Shown here in pieces: positions 12,027-24,000 of a DNA stretch of 41,535 nucleotides. The notes under the pieces are model-generated. The model searched no databases. It was not told the origin of the DNA and saw only the letters and a list, made by a program, of their open reading frames with translations. The position numbers and the translations under genes are program-made. Where the stretch lies: positions 1 to 41,535 of the forward strand of contig JAIPMN010002879.1 in assembly GCA_020650975.1 (NCBI GenBank), read 5' to 3'. Within the stretch, counting starts at the first letter, position 1. Each line of letters begins with the position of its first letter. Source of the stretch: Apostichopus californicus. Its lineage: Eukaryota; Echinodermata; Holothuroidea; Aspidochirotida; Stichopodidae.

Positions 12027-15000
12027 GTAAGTCGCATGCAATATTATCACAATAATATTCCAATTTTCAATTCAATTTCATTTTCTTTATTCCAGTATAA
12101 ATTATATGTAATGTTATAAATAGGATCGACTATATGTACATATATATGATAAACAAACAAACAAACAAATTAATTAAAGTGATCAGTACAGAGACAAATT
12201 AAAAGAAGAAAAATAAAAGACATAAGAAGGTACGAGTATTTAAATACTTCAAAGGATTGCTAAAATATGAATGTACAACCGACTCTTGAATGTACCAAGC
12301 TATTCAGTTGTACATAATAGAGTAGGACTATATCAAATAGTTCTCTTGTAGTGACAGGCCTACAACTGTGACTACAAGTCAGAAATCCAGGAATAGAAAA
12401 GCAAGATGATTTGCATAGAAAATGGCTATCAAAAACTTCAACACAATGTGACCCTATAAAGCTGTTCATTGGCTTACTGCTAAACTTTGTCAACCTTCCT
12501 CCCCCCCCCCCGTGAAGTCTTATCATTCCATCTTTATCGGTAATTGTTTTTTCCCCAGTGTCNNNNNNNNNNCCCACCCCCCCCCCCCCGTAAAGTCTTA
12601 TCATTCCATCTTTATCGGTAATTGTTTTTTCCAATGTCAATGATGATGCATGGATATTGCTTCGCCTATAGTATACTGTATATATAGTGTCTTTGCATTT
12701 CACAAGATAGGTGACATTGAAATTGTACTTCCACCTCCTCCTCTCTTACCCCATCTCCAGTCTACTTACGCACTTTTGTCATCTACCATGTCTACTAAAT
12801 CGGTAACGTCTTGGCACTGTACCCTCTCATCCCACGTTCGGGACCCTGTCCACCTTCTTACTCCTTCCAGATCTGCCATTCTGAAGTCAATTTTCTAAGA
12901 ATTATTCGTGCAAATTTCTGTCCAGCAACATCTCCTTGTTTTTTGTTTTTTCTCATTGCGTTAAAGTTTAGATCAACAAAGGAAAGTGTATATGTATACT
13001 GGGTAGCAGAAGTATCATCCCAAGACTGTCGATTATTAATTCCCGACCAGCAACTTTTTTTTTTTTTTTCGGTGATTTCCTTCAAGCAAGGATTGCTGTG
13101 ACAAAGATAACATAGAGCTCTACACAACTAGACAAGAACCCATTGTCATCTGAAAACGATGGCAGCAATTTTGAAGAACAATGTCCGAGTCAGCTCCTCC
13201 CTCCTCCCTCCTCCTCCTCCTCCTCCTCCTCCTCCTCCTCTGTGGGCATCTTATCTCATATTATGATAAATTCCCAAAGACCTTCTTCTTCCTACTTTGT
13301 AATCTAAACCTTGTGAAAGCAAATACAGATCAGAGATTCATTATTGTAATGGATTTTAGGGATTTGTGAGAAGGAAAACATAACTGAGAAATTTGTCAGA
13401 TCTGTTTGTCTTAACCTGCCAAACAGTTTCTCTTCAAGACTGCATTTCAAATTGAATTGTCACAATCTCATGTAATCATACAATAAATATGGCTGGCCTG
13501 ACGATATAATCTGTTACGCTATGTCTGTTACAATTGTACCGGGAATGATGAAATTGGCTTTAAAACAATCCGCTTGAATAGGTTTGCAATGAAAAGAATT
13601 AAATTTACGTTATACTTGTGTTTTTGAGTAAATGCTTCTAATAACTCTTTAATTGGGATAACCGAATTTGCAATGAGTACATAGATTTCTCAGATAGATT
13701 CAAAGGTATCGATTGTTCTATAATTCTTTGGACTGTCAGAATGTGGAAAAACAAGTAAAATCTTGAACACAAAATGTAACGTAAAAGCAACTTTTAGCGT
13801 TGTGTTTGATCAATCTTCAGCTGTAGTCAGTAATAAAATCCTGTAGTAGAGTGCAGTGTTTCTTAGCTTATCTATAGTCAGTTTTCTTGTACAAAAAGAA
13901 AGCAAGAAATACAACCAAAACACATACCAATACATAATTTCATCAAACAGTCTTTTTGTTTTGAGACTATACAGTATATTCAGAGGTATTCAGTACTGAA
14001 CATCTGTAACAGTATAATGAGTTTGATAGGTTCACTAATTAAAAGAATTTTCTTGTTGGAAAGATTTACAACACAGAATTACAACACAAAATGCCATTAA
14101 TGGACCTTTTTAAAAATTATTTTGCATTCACATTTAGACCTGTCTCTTAGGTAAATTCAGGGGTACATATCCGGTTATTTGTGAATGTTACATGATTTGT
14201 TTAGAGTTTTAATAAAAAACAAAAATTCCCAATTCCAGCACAAGATGAACATTTAGGACAGATCTTTGTAATGAGATTTATTAACTACCGACAGTATTTA
14301 TTACCAAAATTCTGTAGCAGCAAAGTAAGTTAGTTATTAGCATAACTAATTAATTTTCTTGTGGGAAGCCCCCCAAACAAACAAGAATAAAAAACCAAAA
14401 TAAAACAGAGGAAAGAAAGTAAAGGAATCCTAAAGCAAAGTGCCATGAAGGCGGGCAGCTGTTTGCTTTGAGATTTCATTTACTGCCGTATTTATTTTTT
14501 TATATGCAGAAAATATTTTGCCTATTGTATGTTTGCCTGGGATAAAAATGGTTAAAACGGAAATTTATTCATTGCGGTTACGTACTAAGTAGTTTTCATG
14601 TGGTGATGACATTTTTTTTTGTGGTGGCTGTCTTATATGTCGTTTTTAATAGTGATTACAATCTTACTTGAAAAAAAAGAATGATCTCTATGGTATTGAT
14701 GAAACTGATCGTCAAAACTGAATGTCAAAAACAAAAGAAACCAAAATTTCTCTGTAGTAACTGGCAAGGTATGACATTTTAAAGTTTGCCCTGTTGGTTG
14801 CAAGAAAAAAAAAATGGCTGTCACTCCTGGACCATTGATTAAATTTGGCCCTCTTTCCTTTCCCATCATCGGTAGAAAAAAGATGGGAAAAATAATCTGT
14901 GGGAAAGACGACTGTTACCTTAACATGAATGAGTCGGATTTTTTTTTTGAATTTCACGAAGAAAAAAAAATACATAAAAGTTTCAGTGCAGCTGCATGGT

Positions 15001-18000
15001 CTAGTTTACAGAAAATGTTGGCAACTTTGCCATCTTGAGAATAAATGGTGGTATGGATGGCAGGTTGATTTATTCTCTGCCACATTAGCATTGATTGGAA
15101 CGAAATGAAAAGAGACATTGATCACACAATGCCGGGACTCAAAAAAGTGTGGGTTCTAAATTATAGAATACTATACGACAGGAAAAAAGATTAAATGTTT
15201 CGTCAGTGGGAATGAGAAGACCGGAATCATGTGTCACGTATAAGGCTTTATATGTATACGAGACTTCCAGGTTATTATATTGCAGAAAATAATATATCGA
15301 AAATTCAAATGTGTGAGCAGTGGTCTTGAGGGATTTATTCTATTTACGGTGTGGAAGTGCATGACTTTTAAACTGCTAATTAAAGTATAGGTCCCATCGC
15401 AAATGTGTTTTATAAAGTTACTGGAATTTTAAAGCTGCATTTTGCATTGAATTTTAGCCCTTAAACCCTTACGCATTTCTTTGCTTTCACCTTTGGGTTT
15501 TAATCAGCCTGTTAAAACCTAGCCTCTCCAACTGCCAAAGTGGCAAAACTTCTTTCAACTTTGACGAGGCTCAATGGAGGGTTTGTTTCCTTGTTGACAA
15601 TTGTAGGTCGACAATTCATTTTCTCAAGGGCAAGATATCTTTCTTGGTTACAAATTACGTTTCAAGCATCCGAATAATTTGCTAATTTTTCATCAGATAT
15701 ATTTTATCTTGAAAAAGAAGTTGGAGATTATGTTTTAAATTAAGCCTTCGTTTCCAGGATGACACTATCAGAATCTGACAGAATAGGAGCGAAACAACGA
15801 CATTGCAGTCAGTGATTGGTTTAATAGTGGCGTTACTCTGGGATCTGCAAGGGATACGTGCAATTTTTCCGTCCCTCACCTTGTCCCTCTCACCCTCTGG
15901 TGCTTCGATCGTGGCCCTGTTCCTTTCAGGCTGGTAGCATTACAGAACTTTATGATCTTGACGAAAGGTTTAATATCATCACTGCTTCCTGCCCAGCACC
16001 TGCTAGGCTGTAATTCCTGCAATTAACCAATAGTTTCTGGAGATAACATTGAGCTTTTTTTCATTATTTAGTACCAAATTATTGATTTTTTAACCAAAGA
16101 ATTTGTCACAGCTATGATTTTCCTCTTGTTGTCTCTCTTTCTCTCTCCAGTCAAAAGCTGTTCTCTCCGGATCTGGATCTGATGTTCAGGAGCAGCGTCT
16201 AGAAGACACAATATTAAATTGGTGTAAGGACATCACACAGGGGTAAGATTAATATAAATATAGATATCAGTGGCGGGGAGTCCATACAGTCAGAGGGGGC
16301 GGATGCCCCCCCTGACGGACTCAAATGGACTGCTGGCGCCCTTTTCAGCTTTTTACCACTTTTTAATTATTCGCGATTATTGACTTTTTTTATTGCGCTC
16401 CCAAATACCTATTGACATTTTGTTGGTGTAATTTTCTGACAAAATGGCCATGACACCTTTTTATTCTTCGTTTATCTGCAAATTAGCAAGGCCCCGGAAA
16501 GGGTCATTTCCGGCGATCTAGGGAGTATCTTAACTCAAAAAAATTCTGTACGCTCCGCACCAACCTGTGGTGGCGCTCCGCTTAGATAGTGTCGAAAGCG
16601 CCCCTACAGACCACTGTACGCCACTGTATAAATATATATGTACGTACACAGATCTAGGGGCAGATTGGCCTACTTGTTAACGGACTCAGAACGACCATGA
16701 TTCTGTGTCGAGACAACCTGTCAATAAAGTGCCCATGAGCTATATAAGATGCTGCCCTTTAACCTCTCTTGTGGGCTGATTGGCAATTTTCTTTTCCAGT
16801 TGATCTACCTAACAGATGAGTCATATCCAATTATGGCCATTTGTTTGTGTTGGATATTTTGCTATCATCTAATATTACTCAGTAGTTCACAGAAGGATTA
16901 TGGTTGCTGGATCTAGATAAACTATAATGAGGTAAGGTGTCATCAAATCAAACTCACAGAACACAGTCTTTACAGAAGAGATAAAAGTAATCATGAGCTG
17001 AGCTTTGGAAGGGGGTAAACTTCATTATCTGTGACTAATGGTCAAATTCTGGACATGATTGACTTTCCTGATGGTCGGGACGATGCTAGTGTTGTCCGTG
17101 GCGCCGAATGTGCTGCTTGTTTCAGGGTCCTGGTCCGCTGGTTAGATCACTGTCCCAGCAGCAGTTTATACCTCAGTCTGCCCGTGCACAGATCTAACTT
17201 CTACCAGTGATATAGTCACTTTACACTAACGTACCAAAAACAACACAGTCATTATTTCATCTGGCTTAAATCCTGAGATTGATGTAAAGGATGTTACTTG
17301 TTTCAGGGTCCTGGTGCTGCAGGTTGGATCACTGTCCCAGATGCAGTTTGCATCCAAAGTGAGGTTTTGATACATTAAAAGTATGTTCACTTCTTGACTA
17401 AGGTAGTAAGACGTAAAGGTCATTTTATCCAGATTGAGGTTGTAAATGATGTTTGCATCCAAACTTGGGTTGATTTATTAAGAGGATGTTTACATCTAGA
17501 CTGAGGCACAGAGGGTAGAGGTAAAGGAACTTTGCATCTAGAAAGTGGGTGATGTAAAGGAGTGTATGCTTGTACATAAATGTTGATCCGATATTACTAA
17601 GTACAATGGGGGAGGGAGGATTAGGGAAGGATCAACATGTTAGTGCTTGTGCTTCATGGAGAGGGATCATTATTATTTCTAAAATTAGGTTTCATCCTAC
17701 AGATCTGAACTTGTCCTTGTTTCTGAGAGCTCCAGATAGATACGGCATTAGTCATACTTTACATTCATCCCGGCACGATCCTCGTTGTGTCAACGCATTG
17801 ACAAGCTATATTCTATTTACTTCAATATTCATTTTTCAAATGGCGTGTCTGCAGATTGACAAGCACCTTTTCCTCCATACGCTGTAATCTGTCTTCTGTG
17901 GCATTTGGAAGAAAGTAAACCGCTTGGTTGCTACATACTTCTGACATTCCTGCGATCAGTTTGAAAAAGTAAGCCTATCCGAGAGAATCTTAGGTTTCTA

Positions 18001-21000
18001 TGATGCGTCGATAACATCGATACATCCCTCACTTTTTTGACACAACCTTGTGATCGCCCTGCCTGTATTAGCTCATGAGTGAGCGGTTGATTCCAATAAG
18101 TCAAAGATGTACAGGGTCTCAGATTTCAGGATTAGTTCAATAAACCGTTACTTTCAACGATTTTTACCGACGGAACGAATGCAAGGCTGAGAGACCTTTT
18201 TGCGTTTTCAAGAAAAATTGTGACATCCTAGAAGGATATTGGAAAATCGTCACATCAATCATGGGATTTTAGGACATTCTAGTTATAATGGGAATGAAAG
18301 CTATAGGGAAACTCTTGTATGTACCTTGAAAAATATTATGTTCTCATTTTATAGCTCTCTTAGTAATATTAATTCTGGCCATGACCGGAGGAGCTAGACG
18401 GATCGAAACTATATGACGCATTGTTACATCATCAACATTTCCTAAAACAACTATTAGTTTGTGAAATATAATGAATTTTTTCATTCACTACAGCATTTTT
18501 CACTTACCATATTCATGAAGTTTCTATAATTTAAACAATAGGAAATGTCTTTTCAAGTTTTGGGGCAATCGTCCAGAGTTATTTGCCAACCGACATTGGG
18601 GGCTATAAGTCACAATTAGTTATTTGTCTTTATCAACAATAATTCACAGATGGAGGTTAATGGTCATGTTAGGTCACCAGTGTCTAAACTATGAAAATGT
18701 GAAAAAGCTTCCTCAGCAACTGTAGCTTTGGTAAATCTCATCTAGGTCAGTGGGAGACACACCTTAATGAGTAGCCTTCTAGTATTGGTGGAGGTCAGAG
18801 GTCATTTGAGGTCAGCAATGGTCAAAATCTGATAACCTTGAATGGTATGCGTGATTACCTCATTAAATTCTGCTGTGGTGAGTTTCATACTCAATATATG
18901 TGCCTATCTTTAAATGAGCTTGTGGTTGCTATTTTTGTTGTGGGGATCAAATGTCATTGGAGGTTATCAGTGGTCAAAGTCTTAAAACTTTAATTATGGA
19001 CATGTATGATTTAAGTAGAAAGCTAAACATTGATAATGGTCAAAATCTAGACACTACATAGACATAAGTACAGTCTGGAAGAACTTTACAGATGTAAATT
19101 TTTTGCTGCATCCACATTTGTGTCAAAACCTTGCTGATCAGAATATTTATGAAAGTTTAAAAATTGTGTATAATGTGGCAAAGAATGTCACTCAACCTGT
19201 TCGCTCTCTGGGTGCAGTCATGCCAAATCAAATGTCGGTAATTCAATTCAATTAAAATCAACTAAATCAAAAGTACCTGCCACACTTTTGTCTTGCAAGA
19301 AATTCTTAGCTGTCCTAGAGTTTAATTTCAGATAATTCATAATAATAACGAAAAACACTGTACAAGTCAATGAAGCAGGGCTATAACAGTATCCCTCTGA
19401 CACTCATATAATTTAAACTTTTATGATAACGTAACGTTATGCAATTAAACCAGCCCATCAAAGTTTATGCTCATAACCAGATTCTAGAAGCTATTTGTAT
19501 AGTTTGTCTCAAAGTCATCAAAACATCTCCACAAATAATTGAGTTGCTTTCCACCACCCCCCCCCCTAAAATATTTCCACTGAAATATTTGTTTGTCTGT
19601 AATTCTTGATGTTTTGTCATTTTCTGGTTTGCTTCATCTATGTAATTCCTATTATTAACTCAAAAATTGCTTCCTTATTATTCTGCTTGAGTTAATCCAT
19701 TTTTTTTTAATGCGATGAAAACCATTCAATTGTTAATACCTGTACGGGCAGCCCAAGGCCTTATTCTCAGCTTTGTTTCTGTATACTTTCGTTTTCTTTC
19801 TAAAATAACATAAAAACTTGTGAGAAACCCTCAAAGCTCTGGAAATCTCAGTAGATACATTGTCTATAGCTAGTCGATCGTGAGCCAACTTGATTTTGTT
19901 TTCTTTCTATCTTCATTTCTTACGAAATCTTTGAATATTTTTAGCCCGTAGTATATTGGGTATATATAAGTTTTCTGTCATAACCAACCACTTTATAGTT
20001 ATTAAGAGTTTACCGTCTCTAACAAAAAGGGAAAGAGGCAGATCTAATCGAATACTGTGTGAGTAAATTGATGAGAAAATATATATGCATTAAAAGTTGC
20101 AGATATTAATACCTACACAGAATAATTCTTTGTCAGCTTTCTCAATATTGTTTTTTCCCCCCCTCGTTCTGTTGTTTTACTCTTTTTTATTTTTTTTATT
20201 TTTTTTTATTCGTCACCTATGACACACCAGGTGAGTTTATTGGTTTTTCCCCAATAGCTGTCATAGCGGTTACTTATTGGTCTGTGTACGTAAGATGGCT
20301 TCTTATGGGTACATCTTACGAGAGTCCTCGTCCCCTCGGGACAGACAATTCTGTCGTCTCTACGACTGTCGAGAACAGACGGTGTCGGGAGGTGTAATGC
20401 GATTGCGGTAACAGGACCGCGATATGATAAACTCCGACCTAGTTGTTTTGAGATGAATTACCCCCAACGAAAACAGTTAAAAACATTGGCAGCTTTTTAC
20501 CGCAGGGTAGCTTGAAGTTTGGACGTGGACAGATTTATGAAGAGCAAGATATGTGTCTGGGGTCAAACCGTGCTTTAAGTTGATTATAATCGTCGCGAGG
20601 CTCGTGATTGACTTGTTCCGAAACGGACATAAAAGAGAAAACGGAATGCAACACCTGGAGAAGAGGCTAGGTTAGATCCCTTTTACGCATATATATTTAT
20701 AGCAGCCTCTTCGGTTTTGAGTTTCATCAATGCTCATGTCGTTTCTGTTGTGAACTTCTTAAAGGCGTATTGAAATCCATAACAATGAAGCTGAATGGTT
20801 AAAGAATTAATGCAAGTTACTGAACATATCAAGTAATGAAGTAAATGTTGAAAAGAAGAATATTTCATGCGGTTAGTTTTAGAACCCCATCTCCAGATCT
20901 TCCTCCTGATTCAAAACATGGTTGATTGAATGGAAGCTATTTCGACTGGTTGAACCCACAATATGTCACTGGAATGGATCACAGTGTAGTGGGCCCTGAT

Positions 21001-24000
21001 GTTACATCCCCAGATGTTCTTCAAAAGTGTCACTTTCCTATCATCTCCTTGTTGATTTATCTTTAAAAACTGATACATTTGGAATGGTTGCTCAGTTATT
21101 TACCATTCTTAGTTTCATCAAGTTGCAATTTTTTTTGTTAGGAAATTTGTAGGAAATTATGTTATTCTCCTGTTTGAAATAGTGAGTTAAATTTCTTAAA
21201 GAACACCACAAACATTTTCATTAAAAGTGCATTTATGATGTCATTCACTCTGTAGTCACCAGATGCATTTGCAAAATATCACAAAATTTGAATAACTGAT
21301 ATCTTTGCAATATGCATATACAATTTCCAGCAGTTCCATTTATTAGCAATCAATTTCTGCCAACAAATTATCCCTTTTAAGTGTGATCAATAATAGTTAA
21401 AGATGAAAAAGGTTCTGGATTGCAAAATAGTTTAGTTGATGTTGGAATCAGAATAGTTTGTTACATAAGAAATTAAACATGTATATATAGGAAAGCATTT
21501 GTAAGGAGACAGTATTTTAGTAGCCAAATTCCTCTCTAACCTTTCTCCTCACAACCCTCAGCACTGTTGTGAGGTTATGAGGAGACAGGTAAGCTCATCG
21601 CTCATGAATATTCAAAGCCAGTACTCTAAGTTTTGGGCTTTACTCAAAGTGAGTGAGTGAGTGAGCATTGAATACAGATTGCCACTATATGCTTACTTCA
21701 TAGTTCTAAAGTACAGTCACATTTGGCGACTACAAATTGTTATTTCACTGAGAAATTCAATAACTCGGGCCTCTGATAAACAACGATGCCGCCATATATA
21801 TATTTATCTATCGTGAGGTTGACTGATTTCATGTTCTCAGCGACGTAGGCTCATGCTTCTTTTCTTTCATAACGCTAATAATTTGGAGGGTAACAGCAGT
21901 CGTGTTTAAGAACTGTTTCGATAAAAGATAAGGTAGGTCGGGCTGTCACGTTGAAACTGTATGGTTTTATTTTAGAGACTGTATTTACATCCAGTGTTGC
22001 CAGAAGCGGTAACCCCCTGAAGATCAGATCGAACAGAGGAAACCTTTGGGATTTGTTCATTTTGTTGGCTGCTTGAGGCTATTTAAGTATTTCTGTAGAT
22101 ATATTGAAGGCTTATAAACAGAAGGAAGACCTTTTACATTTTGTTCAAACTGTGTTTGGTCTTGAAAATTTGCATTAGGTTTTTTACATTGCAAGGTCAA
22201 ATTTATCAATAACTGATTCTTTGTGTCCAAATGTTAGTCTTCACTTTGCAGTAAAGAAGTTTAGTTTTTAAATAAGGAGCAAATTTGTAAATCAAGTCTA
22301 AAATATATTGCTAAATGCTTTAGCTTAGAACCTGGAAGCCATTTTCATTATTATTATTATTTTTTTTTGGGTAAATGAAGGAAAATGAACTGATTTTAAG
22401 AATTTTAATCACATTATAGTGGTGTGATGTATAGTCTACCTGTCATTAGTAATAGAGATGCTGTAGGGAGACAGAATACCTATATAGCTGTCTGTTCATC
22501 TTTTATGTTGTTCTATGTCATGTAGTATATATATGTCTGTATTCTGTGCATGTTTTTGTCCCTTCTGTTACTGTTACTTGTCATTTAGCCTTTGAAGAAG
22601 ATCCTGCTAGGATCGAAACGTCAGGCCAACTTACTTTTACACATTCTCTTACACAGGCTCTCTAGTGGATAAGCAGTTTGCTAACAGTTTTATTTTATTT
22701 TGATGTAATATAAGTATGAGATAAAGCAGTAAAATGCAGTAGAGACCCATAATTTATTGCACAAGTCTGGCCCCAAGGTTACCTGGATAAGAAATCAGAA
22801 ATCTAGATGATAAAGTTCATTTTTCAGTGCACTGTTTATTTCCTGTGCGGTTTACTTTGTAATGTCCTGGTTCCTATATATAGTTACTGAGTAGTGTCCT
22901 GTTTAATGTGCAGTGTATTATGTAGTGTTATTGTTACCTGTGCAGTTTACTGCATAGTATGTTTCCAATGCAGTTCACTGTATAGGTGCTGTTTACTATG
23001 TAGTGTCCTGTTTCCTGTGTAGTTTACTGTGTAGTGTCCTGTTTCCTGTTTAGTTAACGATGTAGTGTACTGTTTTCTATACAGTTTACTGTACTGTAGT
23101 GTCCTGTTTCCTGTGTAGTTTACTGTGTAGTGTCCTGTTTGCTATGCACTTTACTATGTAGTATCTTGTTTCCTGTTTAGTTTACAATGTAGTGTACTGT
23201 TTTCTATGCAGTTTACTATACTATAGTGTCCTGTTACCCATATAGCTTACTGTGTAGTGTCTTGTGTAGTTTACTGTGCAGTGTCCTGTTTCCTGTTTAG
23301 TTAACCATTTTTAGTAACCATAGTTAACCATGTTTAGTTAACCATAACAGTAGTGTACTGTTTTCTTTGCAGTTTACTGTATATGTGCTGTTTCCTGTGT
23401 GCAGTTTACTATGTAGTGTCCTGTTTCTGTGTAGTTTACTGTGCAGTTTCCTGTTTAGTTAACCATGTAGTGTACTGTTTTCTTTGCAGTTTACAGTATA
23501 TGTACTGTTTCCTATGTGCAGTTTACTATGTAGTGTCCTGTTACTGTGTAGTTTCCTGTTTAGTTAACCATGTAGTGTACTGTTTTCTTTGCAGTTTACA
23601 GTATATGTACTGTTTCCTATGTGCAGTTTACTATGTAGTGTCCTGTTACTGTGTAGTTTCCTGTTTAGTTAACCATGTAGTGTACTGTTTTCTTTGCAGT
23701 TTACAGTATATGTACTGTTTCCTATGTGCAGTTTACTATGTAGTGTCCTGTTACTGTGTAGTTTCCTGTTTAGTTAACCATGTAGTGTACTGTTTTCTTT
23801 GCAGTTTACTGTATATGTGCTGTTTCCTATGTGCAGTTTACTATGTAGTGTCCTGTTTCTGTGTAGTTTACTGTGCAGTTTCCTGTTTAGTTAACCATGT
23901 AGTGTACTGTTTTCTATGCAGTTTACTGTATATGTGCTGTTTCCTATGTGCAGTTTACTATGTAGTGTCCTGTTACTGTGCAGTTTCCTGTTTAGTTAAC

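Larger units (their letters stand above)
12027..16150 (+). other. DMD: DMD intron, human intron 5 equivalent
   Basis: The intron is 4124 bases, phase 0, gtaagt to ctctccag. It holds an AAAC microsatellite (12151-12169), a 10-N assembly gap inside a duplicated segment (12501-12638), a CTC trinucleotide tract (13195-13241) and T/A runs. The stretch 13250-16100 shows nothing else I recognise. Confidence 0.9.

Noticed and set aside
12650-13101. Overlapping open frames with a C-rich stretch that faintly recalls reverse transcriptase C-termini ([10 protein letters not shown])
   Set aside because: The resemblance is too short, with no catalytic motifs or element ends, so I would not call a LINE.
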